Notes under the pieces: model-generated | What the model was told of the DNA's origin: nothing | What the model saw: only the letters and a program-made list of their open reading frames with translations | Database searches by the model: none | Position numbers and translations under genes: made by a program | NCBI GenBank assembly: GCA_040437565.1 | Contig: JBDOQK010000014.1 | Coordinates: 186,001 to 250,000, forward strand | DNA from: Albugo candida | Taxonomy: Eukaryota; Oomycota; Peronosporomycetes; Albuginales | Direction of reading: 5' to 3' | Length of the DNA stretch: 64,000 bases | Shown here: positions 11,788-21,975 of the stretch, piece after piece | How positions within the stretch are numbered: the stretch's first letter is position 1 | Layout of the letters: the number at the start of each line of letters is the position of its first letter

Positions 11788-12111
11788 TTGGCAAGCCTTT
11801 TCCAATACAGTACAGGTGAGCATGCGGACAGTACCTCTTGGCGGATGTTTAATGAGTCTTGGGCTAGATACGCCGAAATGCTTTTAAACCAATTCTCGCG
11901 ACAACCGCTGGCAAAGATATATGGAATAGGTGACAATCCAGATTCCGATATCCAAGGAGCCAATCTTGCACAGAAATGGAGCTCCATTTTATTAAGAACT
12001 GGAGTTTACGATGGGAAGACTTGTCTGGAACATAAACCTGACTATCTATGCGACACTATTGAGCACGCAATGAGATGGATCTATGACCAACACCGATTTC
12101 CTTATAATTAA
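11788..12111 (+). CDS. HDHD5/CECR5-like HAD hydrolase, C-terminal part
   Basis: The open frame ends at 12111 and carries the last motif of the haloacid dehalogenase superfamily, KIYGIGDNPDSDIQGANLA, followed by ILLRTGVYDG. This order (GDNP.SD..GAN, then a (C/R)TGVY segment) is typical of the CECR5/HDHD5 branch, usually mitochondrial proteins of unknown substrate. The nucleophile motif DxDGV and the rest of the protein must lie upstream, in or beyond the gap at 11652-11751. The true 5' boundary of this exon is unclear because the frame closes at 11758 and a splice site is likely between 11760 and 11788. The gene converges on the PX gene with 7 bp between stops. Confidence 0.6.
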   Translation: MASLFQYSTGEHADSTSWRMFNESWARYAEMLLNQFSRQPLAKIYGIGDNPDSDIQGANLAQKWSSILLRTGVYDGKTCLEHKPDYLCDTIEHAMRWIYDQHRFPYN

Positions 12112-12118
12112 ATGGTCA

Positions 12119-13156
12119 TTATACAGCTTGGTTGTCTCGATTTGACGCTATTGTATACTCCATCGTACCTTCCTCTTCGTGTTCGCTATCTGTGTCACTA
12201 GTATAAAAGAATGAGTGTCTCTCATCGATAGGCTCCAGCGTACTTCGTCTTCGTGCACATTTCAGCTCACAAAGCATAGATGGAACGTTGAACTTTACCG
12301 GACCATCACCCTCTCCTGAAATGCAGTCATATCGCATCGCTCGAGTCGTGAGAAATCGAAAAAGAATGGGTTTAAGTGCTGAGATTACTTTGCTACAGAG
12401 CCCATAGGGCTGAGGCATGCAAGTCAACTGTAAGACGTTCATGATAGCAAAATCGTCACAAGATGATACTCGAAGCTGATCCCAGTATATCTTACGGCCG
12501 GTCATCACAGCAAGCCAAGTAAGCAAATAGTTGCGAAAATATTGGGATCGCTTTTTAATTATACGATGATTTTTCGAGTGAAACCAGTTCTTTCGTGGGA
12601 ATCGTTGCTGCAATGGAAAGAGAATGGATTGTAATGCGCTCAAACACCTCACACAGTGATGCTGCAAGTTGAGTTCCGAGCGACTATTCTTTTCATTTGG
12701 CAGTCCAAATAGTGCCCAGATCGTTTGATTCAGCCTGTGAAAGTCCGAGTATCGACGCCGAATGTGCCACGTCTTAGCAGTTTGAATGTCGTCGAAAATA
12801 AGCAAGTATTCGGTCGGATTACCATTCACCAACCCGTGCATTGGCTTTACACGATAAGAATCTTGCGATGGAGAAAACGAAGAAATCATCAGAGTATTCA
12901 TATGCTTAAGCTTGACACAGCTTTCGCTTCTGTGTCGATTCAAGCCTCTTGCTTCTCCATCGTGTTTGTCGATCATCATTCCAGCTCGTTCTTTGCTAGA
13001 TTTGATATCGTCCAGCGACATTCTCCGTCGATTGTTGGAGGAAGCCTCCCGTGCTTCAATCCCTCGAGGATCAAAGGCTGTACTCCTTGTCATATTGTGA
13101 TTGAAACACGAGCGTTGATCGCTTTTGCACTCTCCAGTATCTCGCGACCCCGACAT
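12119..13156 (-). CDS. PX-domain protein
   Basis: A 345-residue protein from a clean ATG at 13156 to a stop at 12119. Residues about 85-215 look like a phox-homology (PX) domain. A beta-rich entry (TEYLLIFDDIQTAKTW) is followed by the phosphoinositide-contact motif RRYSDFHRL. A longer helical part has KNWFHSKNHRIIKKRSQYF, equivalent to the lipid-binding basic region. The first 85 residues are polar and probably disordered; the last 60 are acidic (TDSEHEEEG). PX domains bind PI3P or related lipids, so endosome or vacuole membrane sorting is the likely role. No second domain such as BAR, kinase or SH3 is visible. No introns are needed. Confidence 0.85.
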   Translation of the reverse strand: MSGSRDTGECKSDQRSCFNHNMTRSTAFDPRGIEAREASSNNRRRMSLDDIKSSKERAGMMIDKHDGEARGLNRHRSESCVKLKHMNTLMISSFSPSQDSYRVKPMHGLVNGNPTEYLLIFDDIQTAKTWHIRRRYSDFHRLNQTIWALFGLPNEKNSRSELNLQHHCVRCLSALQSILFPLQQRFPRKNWFHSKNHRIIKKRSQYFRNYLLTWLAVMTGRKIYWDQLRVSSCDDFAIMNVLQLTCMPQPYGLCSKVISALKPILFRFLTTRAMRYDCISGEGDGPVKFNVPSMLCELKCARRRSTLEPIDERHSFFYTSDTDSEHEEEGTMEYTIASNRDNQAV

Positions 13157-13400
13157 TCCTCAATTGTAAGGTTTGAGTGCAGGCAGCAACGCTGAGAATC
13201 TCAGTATGGATGCTCACGCAGTCTGAATGCACATGGGACATTCGATAAACCTTTCTGAACTATCGTAACGACTTGACTCTTGTCTCAACAAACTATTTAA
13301 TTAAATTCACCGTTACAAGCAGAGCCAATTGTTTTTCATTATGAGTTGTTATGCTCGAACGGATAGCCAGCAAGTCGACATCTGGTCATATGGTGGATTA

Positions 13401-15071
13401 TCAACATCCGTTCCCACCTGCAATGATAAGACACGAAGTCGATGGGAAGATGCTCAAGATGTTTGCTACAATCGCCCACAATAATGCAATTATCAGGTAC
13501 AAGAGTGTCAGTATGCCGCATAGTCGGCTAGAGCCCCCAAATCGCTTGAGGTGCTGAGTCTCTTCTTTCTGCTTTGGTAAAAATCTCAGAAAGACCAACG
13601 ACAAAGCACTCATCGTGTACATTAGCAAATACGCTTTCGTTACGTCCATTCGAACTGCACGCGTATCTGTTTTGATGCGTTCATTTGACAAATTCCATTG
13701 TTTGTCAATTAGTTTCGTCAGTGAAGCACCGAACGGCGCTGATAAATTATTCACAGTGGTCATCAATCCATAAATTGCTGCTTCATTTGGTGGTTCTGCT
13801 AGCTCCACACTGACAAAAGCAGATACGATAAAGCTGATGCCTTGAGGCAAACTGAGAACAATAGGAACTCCGAGCCAAAACCACTGATTTCTCACGACGT
13901 TCCATATCGTCAAAAAAGTTGGAATCATATCAAGTCCAATAGACGACAGCACTGAAATGATGATGATATATCGCCAATTCCATTGGAGCCCGTATTTTGA
14001 AGTCATTGAGATGGCAAGTGCGAAAACTAAACTTCCCAAGACTTCAAAAACCTTTTCATTGATCGGCTCCACTTTTGCGTAAATTGACTGGATTGGAGCG
14101 GAAGCCGTGCACGTGATGCTTGAAAACAATCCAGAGAAAAATTGATGACAAATCACTTGATATACGACTCGTCTTTGTATCATCTTCCATAGACTCATTA
14201 TGTACACCCGGAAAGGTGGAGCCACGTGCTTCTCTTCCTGGATCAGAAACCACGTCAATGGGAGTACTGGGCACAACAAGATTGTAACAATTTGCATGAG
14301 TTTCGAAAACCCAATGGAAAAGTCGAATGTGCCGCCATAGTCCTCGCTGTTGAGCCCAAACCCAACCAAAGCCATGCCGATAATTCCAAAAATCGTCCGA
14401 ATGATGTATACAAGTGCTTGACTTTTCCCACGGCGTGCCTCAGGCTCTCTCTGTGCAATTTTTACCATGAGACCATCCGCACATACGTCTGACAGGAGAT
14501 AACCAAATGCACACATCATCATCAATAATACGTACTTGGTGCCTTGAGCGGAAGCATCTCGATTAAAAGTACTGACAATTTTCGGTGTATAGTACTCCGG
14601 TCGAACTCTTCTATACTCAGTCACACTATAGTATGGCTCTTGATTTGGAATTGAGCTGATAATGATCAGTCCCAGTAGGCAAACGATCCATCCGATCAAA
14701 ATATAAGGACGATGACGATAACCCAACAGTGGGAAGCAATCCGATAGCATTCCGTAAAACACTTTGAAAGCCCACGGTAGCTGTATCAATACTCTAGCGG
14801 TCAGAATGGTCGAACCTTCAGCATTTAAATAATTTTGTAAGAATGGATAAATGGTTGCTGGTAAGACGCTATCAATGAATCCAATAGCAGCGTATTGTAT
14901 GAGGAGTCCAAACGATTTTTGATCGAGTATATTACCATCATAGATATGGTACGAGGCTTCTTGCTCTGCCTCACATTGTGGCGTGTCGATTCGATCAGAT
15001 TTACCAACTGCACTGGAAATGCTTGGGGCTGGGCTTTTTGATGTGTTCAAGGACAGATGACTATGCACCAT
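13401..15071 (-). CDS. folate/biopterin transporter (BT1 family)
   Basis: A 556-residue polytopic membrane protein, taking the ATG at 15071; a TTG further upstream is in frame but not credible. About 12 hydrophobic segments are present. Family landmarks include PWAFKVFYGMLSDCFPLLGY after the second membrane segment and YLLSDVCADGLMVKIAQREP, the BT1 signature around the fifth. A PLTWFLI..E stretch comes mid-protein and AFVSVELAEPPNEAAIYGLM near the ninth or tenth helix. The family imports folates and pterins in kinetoplastids, plants and cyanobacteria and is well represented in oomycetes. The exact substrate cannot be read from sequence. It is divergent from the NIPA gene, with a 392-bp shared upstream region. 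Confidence 0.92.
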   Translation of the reverse strand: MVHSHLSLNTSKSPAPSISSAVGKSDRIDTPQCEAEQEASYHIYDGNILDQKSFGLLIQYAAIGFIDSVLPATIYPFLQNYLNAEGSTILTARVLIQLPWAFKVFYGMLSDCFPLLGYRHRPYILIGWIVCLLGLIIISSIPNQEPYYSVTEYRRVRPEYYTPKIVSTFNRDASAQGTKYVLLMMMCAFGYLLSDVCADGLMVKIAQREPEARRGKSQALVYIIRTIFGIIGMALVGFGLNSEDYGGTFDFSIGFSKLMQIVTILLCPVLPLTWFLIQEEKHVAPPFRVYIMSLWKMIQRRVVYQVICHQFFSGLFSSITCTASAPIQSIYAKVEPINEKVFEVLGSLVFALAISMTSKYGLQWNWRYIIIISVLSSIGLDMIPTFLTIWNVVRNQWFWLGVPIVLSLPQGISFIVSAFVSVELAEPPNEAAIYGLMTTVNNLSAPFGASLTKLIDKQWNLSNERIKTDTRAVRMDVTKAYLLMYTMSALSLVFLRFLPKQKEETQHLKRFGGSSRLCGILTLLYLIIALLWAIVANILSIFPSTSCLIIAGGNGC

Positions 15072-15463
15072 TAAGCTATTGAGCAAATATAATTCTTTTG
15101 CAGAGACGCTTTTGATTTCACTGAAGATTGAAATTCAAACCGGAGGGATAACGTACACCTCCATCGTATTCCCATCAATCTTGAAGACGTATTTCCTAGA
15201 AATCATTGACATGATCATCAAAGTAGGACGAAACTCTAGCAAATCATACTCTTGTCAAAGTACATACGTGAGTAGGGTTGAAGAAAGCAAATTATCGGAT
15301 TGGACGCTCCTGCACACTAAATGCCTTCCACCTAAACACGTATACACATCATTATTTACGGTTTATCATATGTTGGAAGAAATGTGCTGACTGGATTTTA
15401 CCAATTGAGGAGCTTGCATGTACTGCCACCTCTGTCTCTATTCCTTACACAAAAAGATAAATC
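15072..15463. promoter_or_regulatory. shared upstream region of divergent transporter genes
   Basis: 392 bp between the start codons of the folate/biopterin transporter and the NIPA transporter. It must hold both promoters. No defined element is recognised in it and the short open frames look spurious. Confidence 0.45.
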
Positions 15464-16864
15464 ATGTCGAATGTGATAATCGCCGCCGCCATCGCGATAC
15501 TTGCAGCATTCTCGTCGACGTTTGGTGTGAACTTACAGAAACATTCACATAACATTGAAAAAGAACGCGCGCGATTTCGACCGTATCATCGACGTCCATT
15601 ATGGTGGGTAGGAATGTTTTGTGTTGCATTCGCAGCGTTTGGAGACTTTATCGCGTTGGGTTTCGCTTCTCAAACCTTAGTGGTTTCTGTCGGAGGAGGC
15701 GGAACCATATTTGGGAACTGTATCATGTCGAAAATGTGGCTGAAACAGAGCTTATATCTAACCGATATGCTTGGGGTTGCTATGGTGAGCTTGGGCGTTC
15801 TCATGCTAGCGTGTACAAGCCAGGAGGAAGGACACTACAAAATGGAGCAAATATATCAAATGATGGAGGCGATGCCCTTCGTCATATATTGTTTCGTCAC
15901 CACGGTCATCGTAATGACTTTACTTATGCGTGTGGGTCGATCGAAAGCCCCAGCGCTTCGAGCGGTGCAATCCGCAAAAGACAGTTTTACGCCTCTGAAA
16001 ATCCAGTCCTTAGCTCATAGAGAGAAACCGGCTGAGCATCGAGAGCAGCCTGAAGGGTACATTCCCGAGACGGCGACAGTAGAGGACATTGGTGTCCAGC
16101 CGCATACAGCTTACTCGTCACCATTTCCTTCCTCGATCTACGACACTCAGCTTCGTTTATCTCCGCGAAGTAGCTGCTTACTAGATGATGCTGAAGCTCA
16201 AAATATATTTCACGATGATTCTAAAGAAACAAGTAGAATGGAGGCTTGTGTGGAGAAACAAAGCATGATTATCGATCCCAAACTACCCTTGTACTGGGCA
16301 GCACTTTCGGGGACACTAGGTGCTCAGTCTGTGCTCTTGGCCAAATCGGTAGCAGAGATGATTTTCTCGTCCATCAATGGGGACAACCAATTTCATTATT
16401 TTGGGACGTATGGTCTAATTGGAGGGATGCTGGTCATGGTTCTCGCACAAACGCACACACTCAATCTAGCTACAATGACTGGAGATACGATGTCTTCGTA
16501 CCCGGTATATCAGGCCTTCTGGATAACAATGTCCAACATCAGTGGAGTCGTTTTTTTCCAGCAAGCTCATCGTTTTAGTAGACTTCAATTGGTGATGTTT
16601 CCATGCGCGATTTTGCTTGTTCTCGCAGGTATTTTTTTGATTTCCAAGCACGAGAGCTTTGGGAATCGAGTCAAGTACTCCGTCGCGATGCCAATCAGCT
16701 TGGGTAGCCCCAGTCAGCAAAATCTCGTGGCACAATCCTTTATATTTCGTATCATGACACCACAAGGTTGTGTAGACAAACCTATGGAGTGGCAGTCCGG
16801 ATTTGCCGTTCATCATATCCAGCCATCCGATGTTGAAATTCCTGTTTGTCTTGGTCATCAATAG
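15464..16864 (+). CDS. NIPA-like magnesium transporter
   Basis: A 466-residue protein starting at the ATG at 15464. The N-terminus (MSNVIIAAAIAILAAFSSTF then GVNLQKHSH) and the following W-W-x-G...FGDFIALGFA stretch are typical of the NIPA/DUF803 family. So are SVGGGGTIFGN and the two small-residue helices after it. After four helices a long polar loop (about residues 165-270) interrupts the family fold, and the remaining five helices follow (GTLGAQSVLLAKSVAEM, then the last three). NIPA proteins move Mg2+ across plasma or endosomal membranes. The inserted loop is longer than I expect for animal NIPA proteins. The gene converges on ISWI with 46 bp between stops. Confidence 0.9.
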   Translation: MSNVIIAAAIAILAAFSSTFGVNLQKHSHNIEKERARFRPYHRRPLWWVGMFCVAFAAFGDFIALGFASQTLVVSVGGGGTIFGNCIMSKMWLKQSLYLTDMLGVAMVSLGVLMLACTSQEEGHYKMEQIYQMMEAMPFVIYCFVTTVIVMTLLMRVGRSKAPALRAVQSAKDSFTPLKIQSLAHREKPAEHREQPEGYIPETATVEDIGVQPHTAYSSPFPSSIYDTQLRLSPRSSCLLDDAEAQNIFHDDSKETSRMEACVEKQSMIIDPKLPLYWAALSGTLGAQSVLLAKSVAEMIFSSINGDNQFHYFGTYGLIGGMLVMVLAQTHTLNLATMTGDTMSSYPVYQAFWITMSNISGVVFFQQAHRFSRLQLVMFPCAILLVLAGIFLISKHESFGNRVKYSVAMPISLGSPSQQNLVAQSFIFRIMTPQGCVDKPMEWQSGFAVHHIQPSDVEIPVCLGHQ

Positions 16865-16910
16865 CTTATTGTTCGTATCAAATCCATCCAATACGATACA
16901 AGCAATTATT

Positions 16911-19900
16911 TTATCTTGCTCTTCGCTTCTTCCGCTGGCTACTCGAATGATCGCTTGGATGCTTACTTTTTTTGGAGCCGGATGAATTTCGTGATTTGGT
17001 CTTCGAGGAAGATGAAGCAGGGGCAGCTTTCTTTTTAAGCGTATGCTCGTCTCGCTCATGTTTGAGTCTCAACTCTTCATTTTCCTTCTCGATCAATCGC
17101 GTGAGAAATTCCCCACGTTTTTGCAATTCTCCGATCGCCCGCGATTTGATAAACCAATTAAATCGAAACTGCCAAGCAACACGAATTTCGTCGCGAATCT
17201 CACTCCAGTGCTCCAGAGGTGCATACTTGTTCATCATAACGACTAGGAAAACGTCCTCTTCCATTGTGAAACCTTTCGACACATAGCCACTTGGATACGT
17301 GAGCTTCATGTCACGTAGAGGATCACTGTATCGACTGCACTTCCGCGCAAGTGATTCTTTGACGATTTGAATCCGAGCTAGCCGCTTCTCTCCACGTTCA
17401 ATTTTGTCGATATATTTTTGGTGGTCTTTGAGCTCAGCGTAGCGAACCCAGAAAGTGTCATAATATCGTTCCACATACCCAACTAGTTTTCCAGTTTGAT
17501 TCGCTACGTCACGACAAATTTGCTCTCGTAGATCTCGACCGTACCGCTCACAGGCACTGATGAATACTTTGAAGTCCCGTCGAGTCCATTCGCCAAAACC
17601 CTCTTCCTCAAGTTGCTCGATTGCTTCTGATTGTTCAGCACTAAGCCCAATGAGTTGTAATTCTTGTTCCAGACGTACAGAAGGAAGTATCTCGCTATCA
17701 CCAGGCGGTCGCTCATCTGTGACGTCGATGCGATCTTCTGGAGTCTCCTTCACTTCTTCGGCCTTTGCCTCCTTGATCTGCTTCATGAGCTCCTTTCGCT
17801 GCAATTCGATCTGATGCTTCTGCGCGTATAAACTGGACAGCTTTTCCTGCTGGAAAAATTGATAATCATGCATTGCTGGGATCTTCAAGTGAGTGTCGGT
17901 AGACTTTTTAGGCTTCTTCACCTTCGTGGCACCCCCAGCAGTTTCTCCGTAAAGCTCCGAGTCCGTGTATATAGTCTTCCTTTCTCGTTGAGGGAGAGCA
18001 ATAAACGTTGACGGTAGAATGCTTCCATTCGACGTATTCACATCCTTGGCGAAATTCGCTCCTTCAAATTCATACAATCCGGAGACGCTACCATTGGAGC
18101 TTTCAGTTGCGAGTAATGAGAAGTTTGCGAGTGAGTGTTGCATATCAGCCGCTACTTTGGACTTCATCGCTTCCGTTCGTTCTTCACCTTTCGCAAGGAT
18201 AGCATCGATATCGTCATCTGTAATCATCGATCCTCTGGCGTTAAAGATCTCATCAGCGCCAAATCGGACCATTGTCATCAGCTCGTCTTTAGAGAGCTTT
18301 CTGTTTTGTTGAGCAAGACGGCCTTGCTGAATGATCGCAGCGTCTAGGTACAGCTTCCGTTCCGCTCGCTCAACGATTTTTTCCTCCACTGTTCCGTCCG
18401 ATATGAAACGAAAGACGCGTACTGTTTTTGTTTGACCGATACGATGAGCTCTGTCCATTGCTTGGAGATCGACTTGCGGGTTCCAATCAGAATCATACAG
18501 AATGACAATGTCAGCGGTAGCCAGATTGATTCCGAGACCACCGGCCCGAGTACTCAACAGAAAGCAGAATCTGGTTGAGCCAGGTGCGTTGAATTCCTCC
18601 ATCATCAAATCTCGCTCTTCACCTTTTGTTTGGCCGTCCAGTCGACAATATTCGTGGTTGAAATAACGCATGTAATCTTCCAAAATGTCCATCATCGATG
18701 TCATCTGACAGAAAATGAGCGCCCGCGATCCCTGCGCTTTTAATTTCGGAAGCAAACGATGAAGTAAAGTCAGCTTTCCGCAGTTTTCCCACAAGTGTGG
18801 GCCTTCAAGGTACGGTGGGCCAGGCTCAGCTCCTTCGAAAAGGTACGGATGGTTGCACACTTTTCGTAATTGCATCAGGATGTTTAAAAGACGAACTCGA
18901 TCGCTTCCTCCAATCGCATTCAAATGAGCTGCATCACGATGGAGAACTCGCATGTACCATTCCCTCTGCATTTCGGACAGGCCCACATACAGCTTCGTCT
19001 CAATTTTTGGTGGAAGCTGGACCTCGACATCGGCTTTCAGCCTTCGCAGTAGAAATGGACGTAGAATTGTGTGTAATTTCTTGATCACATTTTCTTCTCC
19101 ATGTTTTTCATCCACATTGAACCATGCGTCAAAATCTTCTGCCGCAGTGAAAATATCCGGGAGAAGAAAGTTTAACAAGGCCCATAACTCGTGGAGATTG
19201 TTCTGTAATGGAGTACCAGTGATCAAAAGACGATGTTGTACTTTGAATTCTCGAACGACTCGAGATAATTTCGAATGTTCATTCTTGACACGATGTGCTT
19301 CATCAATGAGAAGATATTTCCAAAGGATTTTCTGCAAGATGGGACGCTCGATGATAGCGACTTCATACGAAAGGACCAGAACGTCAAACTTCAGCTTCAC
19401 GACAGCGGGTCGCAATTCGGCGCGTTCTTCTTTGCTCCCCATGAATTTGAAGGCATTTATGGATGGGCACCATCGACTCAATTCACGCATCCAGTTGCCC
19501 ACGGTCGATTTCGGAACGATTATAAGATGAGGTCCGGTCATACCACGTTCCTCGCGTAAGTATGCCAACAGAGAAATTGATTGAAGAGTTTTGCCAAGTC
19601 CCATCTCATCAGCCAATATCCCATTTACTCCTGAGTCATGTAGTCGTACCATCCAATTGAGACCTTCCACTTGGTATGGTTTCATCGTACCAAACTCGAT
19701 ACTTTTTGGCTGATGCATTATACGTGTAACGCGAGTATGCCCACTGTCCAAATCAATCATTTCGTGGGCTTTTCTTGAGTCTCTTTTACAATCATCATCT
19801 CCCGCGCGTCGACTTGAGCCTCCCGATTTCGATCTCGAAAACATCTCTTTACCAATTGCGGTAGATCCACCCATAAGAAATTGAGTGAACACTTCTGACT

Positions 19901-20249
19901 GAGCCATTAAAAATGTCATACGGCGTTCCGACTTGGATTTTGAGCTTAATGAGGGATCTTCAGCGAGTGACTCTTTTACTTCTTCAAGTGATTTAATTTG
20001 TTGACCGCGCTGTTCTTCATACAGCTTTTCATCTTCCTTGAGTAAGTCTTCTTGCTCCTTCTTCGATAGACACGGTACGCTTTGTTTGTTCTGTTGTGTT
20101 GGAACAGGAGCATTTTCAAAAGGAACTGCAGCACATTCAGAATAGGATGCATGTGCATTGCCATGCACTGGTCTAGTTGCGTCACTATTGTGTTTTTTGT
20201 CGTGTTCTGCATGAACGGGCAAAGGAGAGTCATCCATATCGTTCGCCAT
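16911..20249 (-). CDS. ISWI-type chromatin remodelling ATPase
   Basis: A 1,112-residue SNF2-family ATPase from the ATG at 20249. The first 170 residues are acidic and polar. The helicase N-lobe starts MKPYQVEGLNWMVRL (about 189) with Walker A DEMGLGKT (214-221), DEAH at 316-319 and TGTPLQNN near 344. The C-lobe has LSTRAGGLGINLATAD and the HRIGQTK box. The C-terminal third carries the HAND-SANT-SLIDE module: a GFGEWTRRDFKVFISACERYGR SANT-like stretch near 880, then the SLIDE domain with TMEEDVFLVVMMNKYAP. The tail is Lys/Ser-rich. This order identifies ISWI/SMARCA5, which slides nucleosomes. Length fits the family (about 1,000-1,100). It is one uninterrupted exon. Confidence 0.97.
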   Translation of the reverse strand: MANDMDDSPLPVHAEHDKKHNSDATRPVHGNAHASYSECAAVPFENAPVPTQQNKQSVPCLSKKEQEDLLKEDEKLYEEQRGQQIKSLEEVKESLAEDPSLSSKSKSERRMTFLMAQSEVFTQFLMGGSTAIGKEMFSRSKSGGSSRRAGDDDCKRDSRKAHEMIDLDSGHTRVTRIMHQPKSIEFGTMKPYQVEGLNWMVRLHDSGVNGILADEMGLGKTLQSISLLAYLREERGMTGPHLIIVPKSTVGNWMRELSRWCPSINAFKFMGSKEERAELRPAVVKLKFDVLVLSYEVAIIERPILQKILWKYLLIDEAHRVKNEHSKLSRVVREFKVQHRLLITGTPLQNNLHELWALLNFLLPDIFTAAEDFDAWFNVDEKHGEENVIKKLHTILRPFLLRRLKADVEVQLPPKIETKLYVGLSEMQREWYMRVLHRDAAHLNAIGGSDRVRLLNILMQLRKVCNHPYLFEGAEPGPPYLEGPHLWENCGKLTLLHRLLPKLKAQGSRALIFCQMTSMMDILEDYMRYFNHEYCRLDGQTKGEERDLMMEEFNAPGSTRFCFLLSTRAGGLGINLATADIVILYDSDWNPQVDLQAMDRAHRIGQTKTVRVFRFISDGTVEEKIVERAERKLYLDAAIIQQGRLAQQNRKLSKDELMTMVRFGADEIFNARGSMITDDDIDAILAKGEERTEAMKSKVAADMQHSLANFSLLATESSNGSVSGLYEFEGANFAKDVNTSNGSILPSTFIALPQRERKTIYTDSELYGETAGGATKVKKPKKSTDTHLKIPAMHDYQFFQQEKLSSLYAQKHQIELQRKELMKQIKEAKAEEVKETPEDRIDVTDERPPGDSEILPSVRLEQELQLIGLSAEQSEAIEQLEEEGFGEWTRRDFKVFISACERYGRDLREQICRDVANQTGKLVGYVERYYDTFWVRYAELKDHQKYIDKIERGEKRLARIQIVKESLARKCSRYSDPLRDMKLTYPSGYVSKGFTMEEDVFLVVMMNKYAPLEHWSEIRDEIRVAWQFRFNWFIKSRAIGELQKRGEFLTRLIEKENEELRLKHERDEHTLKKKAAPASSSSKTKSRNSSGSKKSKHPSDHSSSQRKKRRAR

Positions 20250-20365
20250 TCACGAATTCACGGGGAGCGGTATGATAATACCGATTGGAGACGGTATTGA
20301 GACAATAAGAGTAAAAATCAGATTTTTATATTAAGTACGAAGTGCTAAAATCTCACAATCTGACT

Positions 20366-21427
20366 TCAGGCAAGAAGCACTTGGTCAATAAGAGCATCGA
20401 AAAGCGCTTCGTTTTCAAGCTTTTCGATACAAATTGGTGTCATAACAACATTATTGCTGGGTGGGTACAAATCAATGTCAAATCCACTTTGTACAGACCA
20501 GTTCCATAATGCATTCGTGGTATTTACGAGGCAGAGAGGACCGAGCGGTGATGCGGAAAAAACTTGGGATTGAGATTTACTGGATGGCTTACGAGATCCA
20601 CGTTTATTTTTGTGTTTACCTCCAAGTCTCTTGATCTGTCTTGCGCGTTCTTTCATCAGTTTCATTTCTCTCTCACCGATATCTTCTTCCACTTGNNNNN
20701 NNNNNNNNNNNNNNNNNNNNNNNNNNNNNNNNNNNNNNNNNNNNNNNNNNNNNNNNNNNNNNNNNNNNNNNNNNNNNNNNNNNNNNNNNNNNNNNAGCTT
20801 TTCGATACAAATTGGTGTCATAACAACATTATTGCTGGGTGGGTACAAATCAATGTCAAATCCACTTTGTACAGACCAGTTCCATAATGCATTCGTGGTA
20901 TTTACGAGGCAGAGAGGACCGAGCGGTGATGCGGAAAAAACTTGGGATTGAGATTTACTGGATGGCTTACGAGATCCACGTTTATTTTTGTGTTTACCTC
21001 CAAGTCTCTTGATCTGTCTTGCGCGTTCTTTCATCAGTTTCATTTCTCTCTCACCGATATCTTCTTCCACTTGGATATCGTCTGCAATGGATTCCGTCTC
21101 TGCATGACCATCAATCGGCTTTTTCAATTGATAATTCTCCTCTTCGTCCGAGTATTCACATGTCGAAGCATTGGAGCTGTAATCCATCAAGGATTTGATA
21201 AGATCGGGAGCACCCCTCGCTCTCACCTCTTTCCAATTCAAGGTCTCAATTTTTTCTTCGCTCAATGTGGCTCTCTTTTCCCAGCGCTGATAGTCTGGAC
21301 AACAGTACGCAACGTTCAATGGGGTCTCATCAGTATCAGGTGATACACATTTCCTCTGGTCGCTAAGAGTGAACAACCATTCCTGGCCAAGAAATGTTGT
21401 CAGTACATTCCGGAATAACGCAAACAT
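20366..21427 (-). CDS. unrecognised protein, length inflated by a gap duplication
   Basis: The open frame runs from the ATG at 21427 to a stop at 20366 through a 100-N gap, and 278 bp of its 3' half are present twice (20418-20695 and 20796-21073). Collapsing the duplicate gives about 227 residues. The protein has a hydrophobic start (MFALFRNVLTTFLGQEWLF), a middle acidic stretch, a basic region (KRLGGKHKNKRGSRKP) and a conserved-looking end with LYPPSNNVVMTPICIEKLE. I recognise no family. The basic stretch could be a nuclear or nucleolar signal. It lies between ISWI and NOP9 and is divergent from the latter. Confidence 0.6.
   Translation of the reverse strand: MFALFRNVLTTFLGQEWLFTLSDQRKCVSPDTDETPLNVAYCCPDYQRWEKRATLSEEKIETLNWKEVRARGAPDLIKSLMDYSSNASTCEYSDEEENYQLKKPIDGHAETESIADDIQVEEDIGEREMKLMKERARQIKRLGGKHKNKRGSRKPSSKSQSQVFSASPLGPLCLVNTTNALWNWSVQSGFDIDLYPPSNNVVMTPICIEKXXXXXXXXXXXXXXXXXXXXXXXXXXXXXXXXXXQVEEDIGEREMKLMKERARQIKRLGGKHKNKRGSRKPSSKSQSQVFSASPLGPLCLVNTTNALWNWSVQSGFDIDLYPPSNNVVMTPICIEKLENEALFDALIDQVLLA
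20696..20795. other. assembly gap 4 with duplicated flank
   Basis: Exactly 100 N. Bases 20418-20695 recur as 20796-21073 (278 bp). Confidence 0.9.
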
Positions 21428-21975
21428 GACCAAAGTCGTTATCCCCAAAATGTCTTGTCTCTGTGGAACAGCTTGGATTGAGAAATAAGTATACTCTGCA
21501 GGTGTATGGCCATGGATTGCGTAAAAGCTATCTCAGTTAGCGCCATCCGATTGGTAAAGGACGAATATAGAGCGCTCTAGCTAACCCTTGCTAGCAAATG
21601 ATTTCCGCTCATATGTATTTATTGGAGGCTAGTACTTTACGTAGGCAAAAAAAGCAGACTTAGAGAGCATTACGGCGATTTGTAGGTGTTGTCTTTCTTC
21701 GTTTTCTCAATATAAAACCTTAGCGAACAGGTGGAAGAAGTACGCGCTTGCGATTTTAAAGAGAAATGCGATTATTTTGTGTACATAGAGCAATTGGGTT
21801 CTGAATGTACCAGATCAGGGTGCACAACGATAATATGCACAGTGCTTAGGGTGTAATTTATCGAGGGACATAAAACATATTGATGTGAAAGAAGACCTTC
21901 AGAAGCTCTCGCACACGATACCGGATCCTAATTTAGCATATAAACTATACATCAAGATAAGGACCAACCATTCTC
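21428..21975. promoter_or_regulatory. intergenic region between divergent genes
   Basis: 548 bp between the start of the unrecognised minus-strand protein and the first exon of NOP9. It must contain both promoters. No coding potential or defined element was recognised. Confidence 0.4.

Noticed and set aside
13401-15086. TTG at 15086 as the start of the folate/biopterin transporter
   Set aside because: An ATG lies five codons downstream at 15071, and nuclear genes of this kind normally use ATG.
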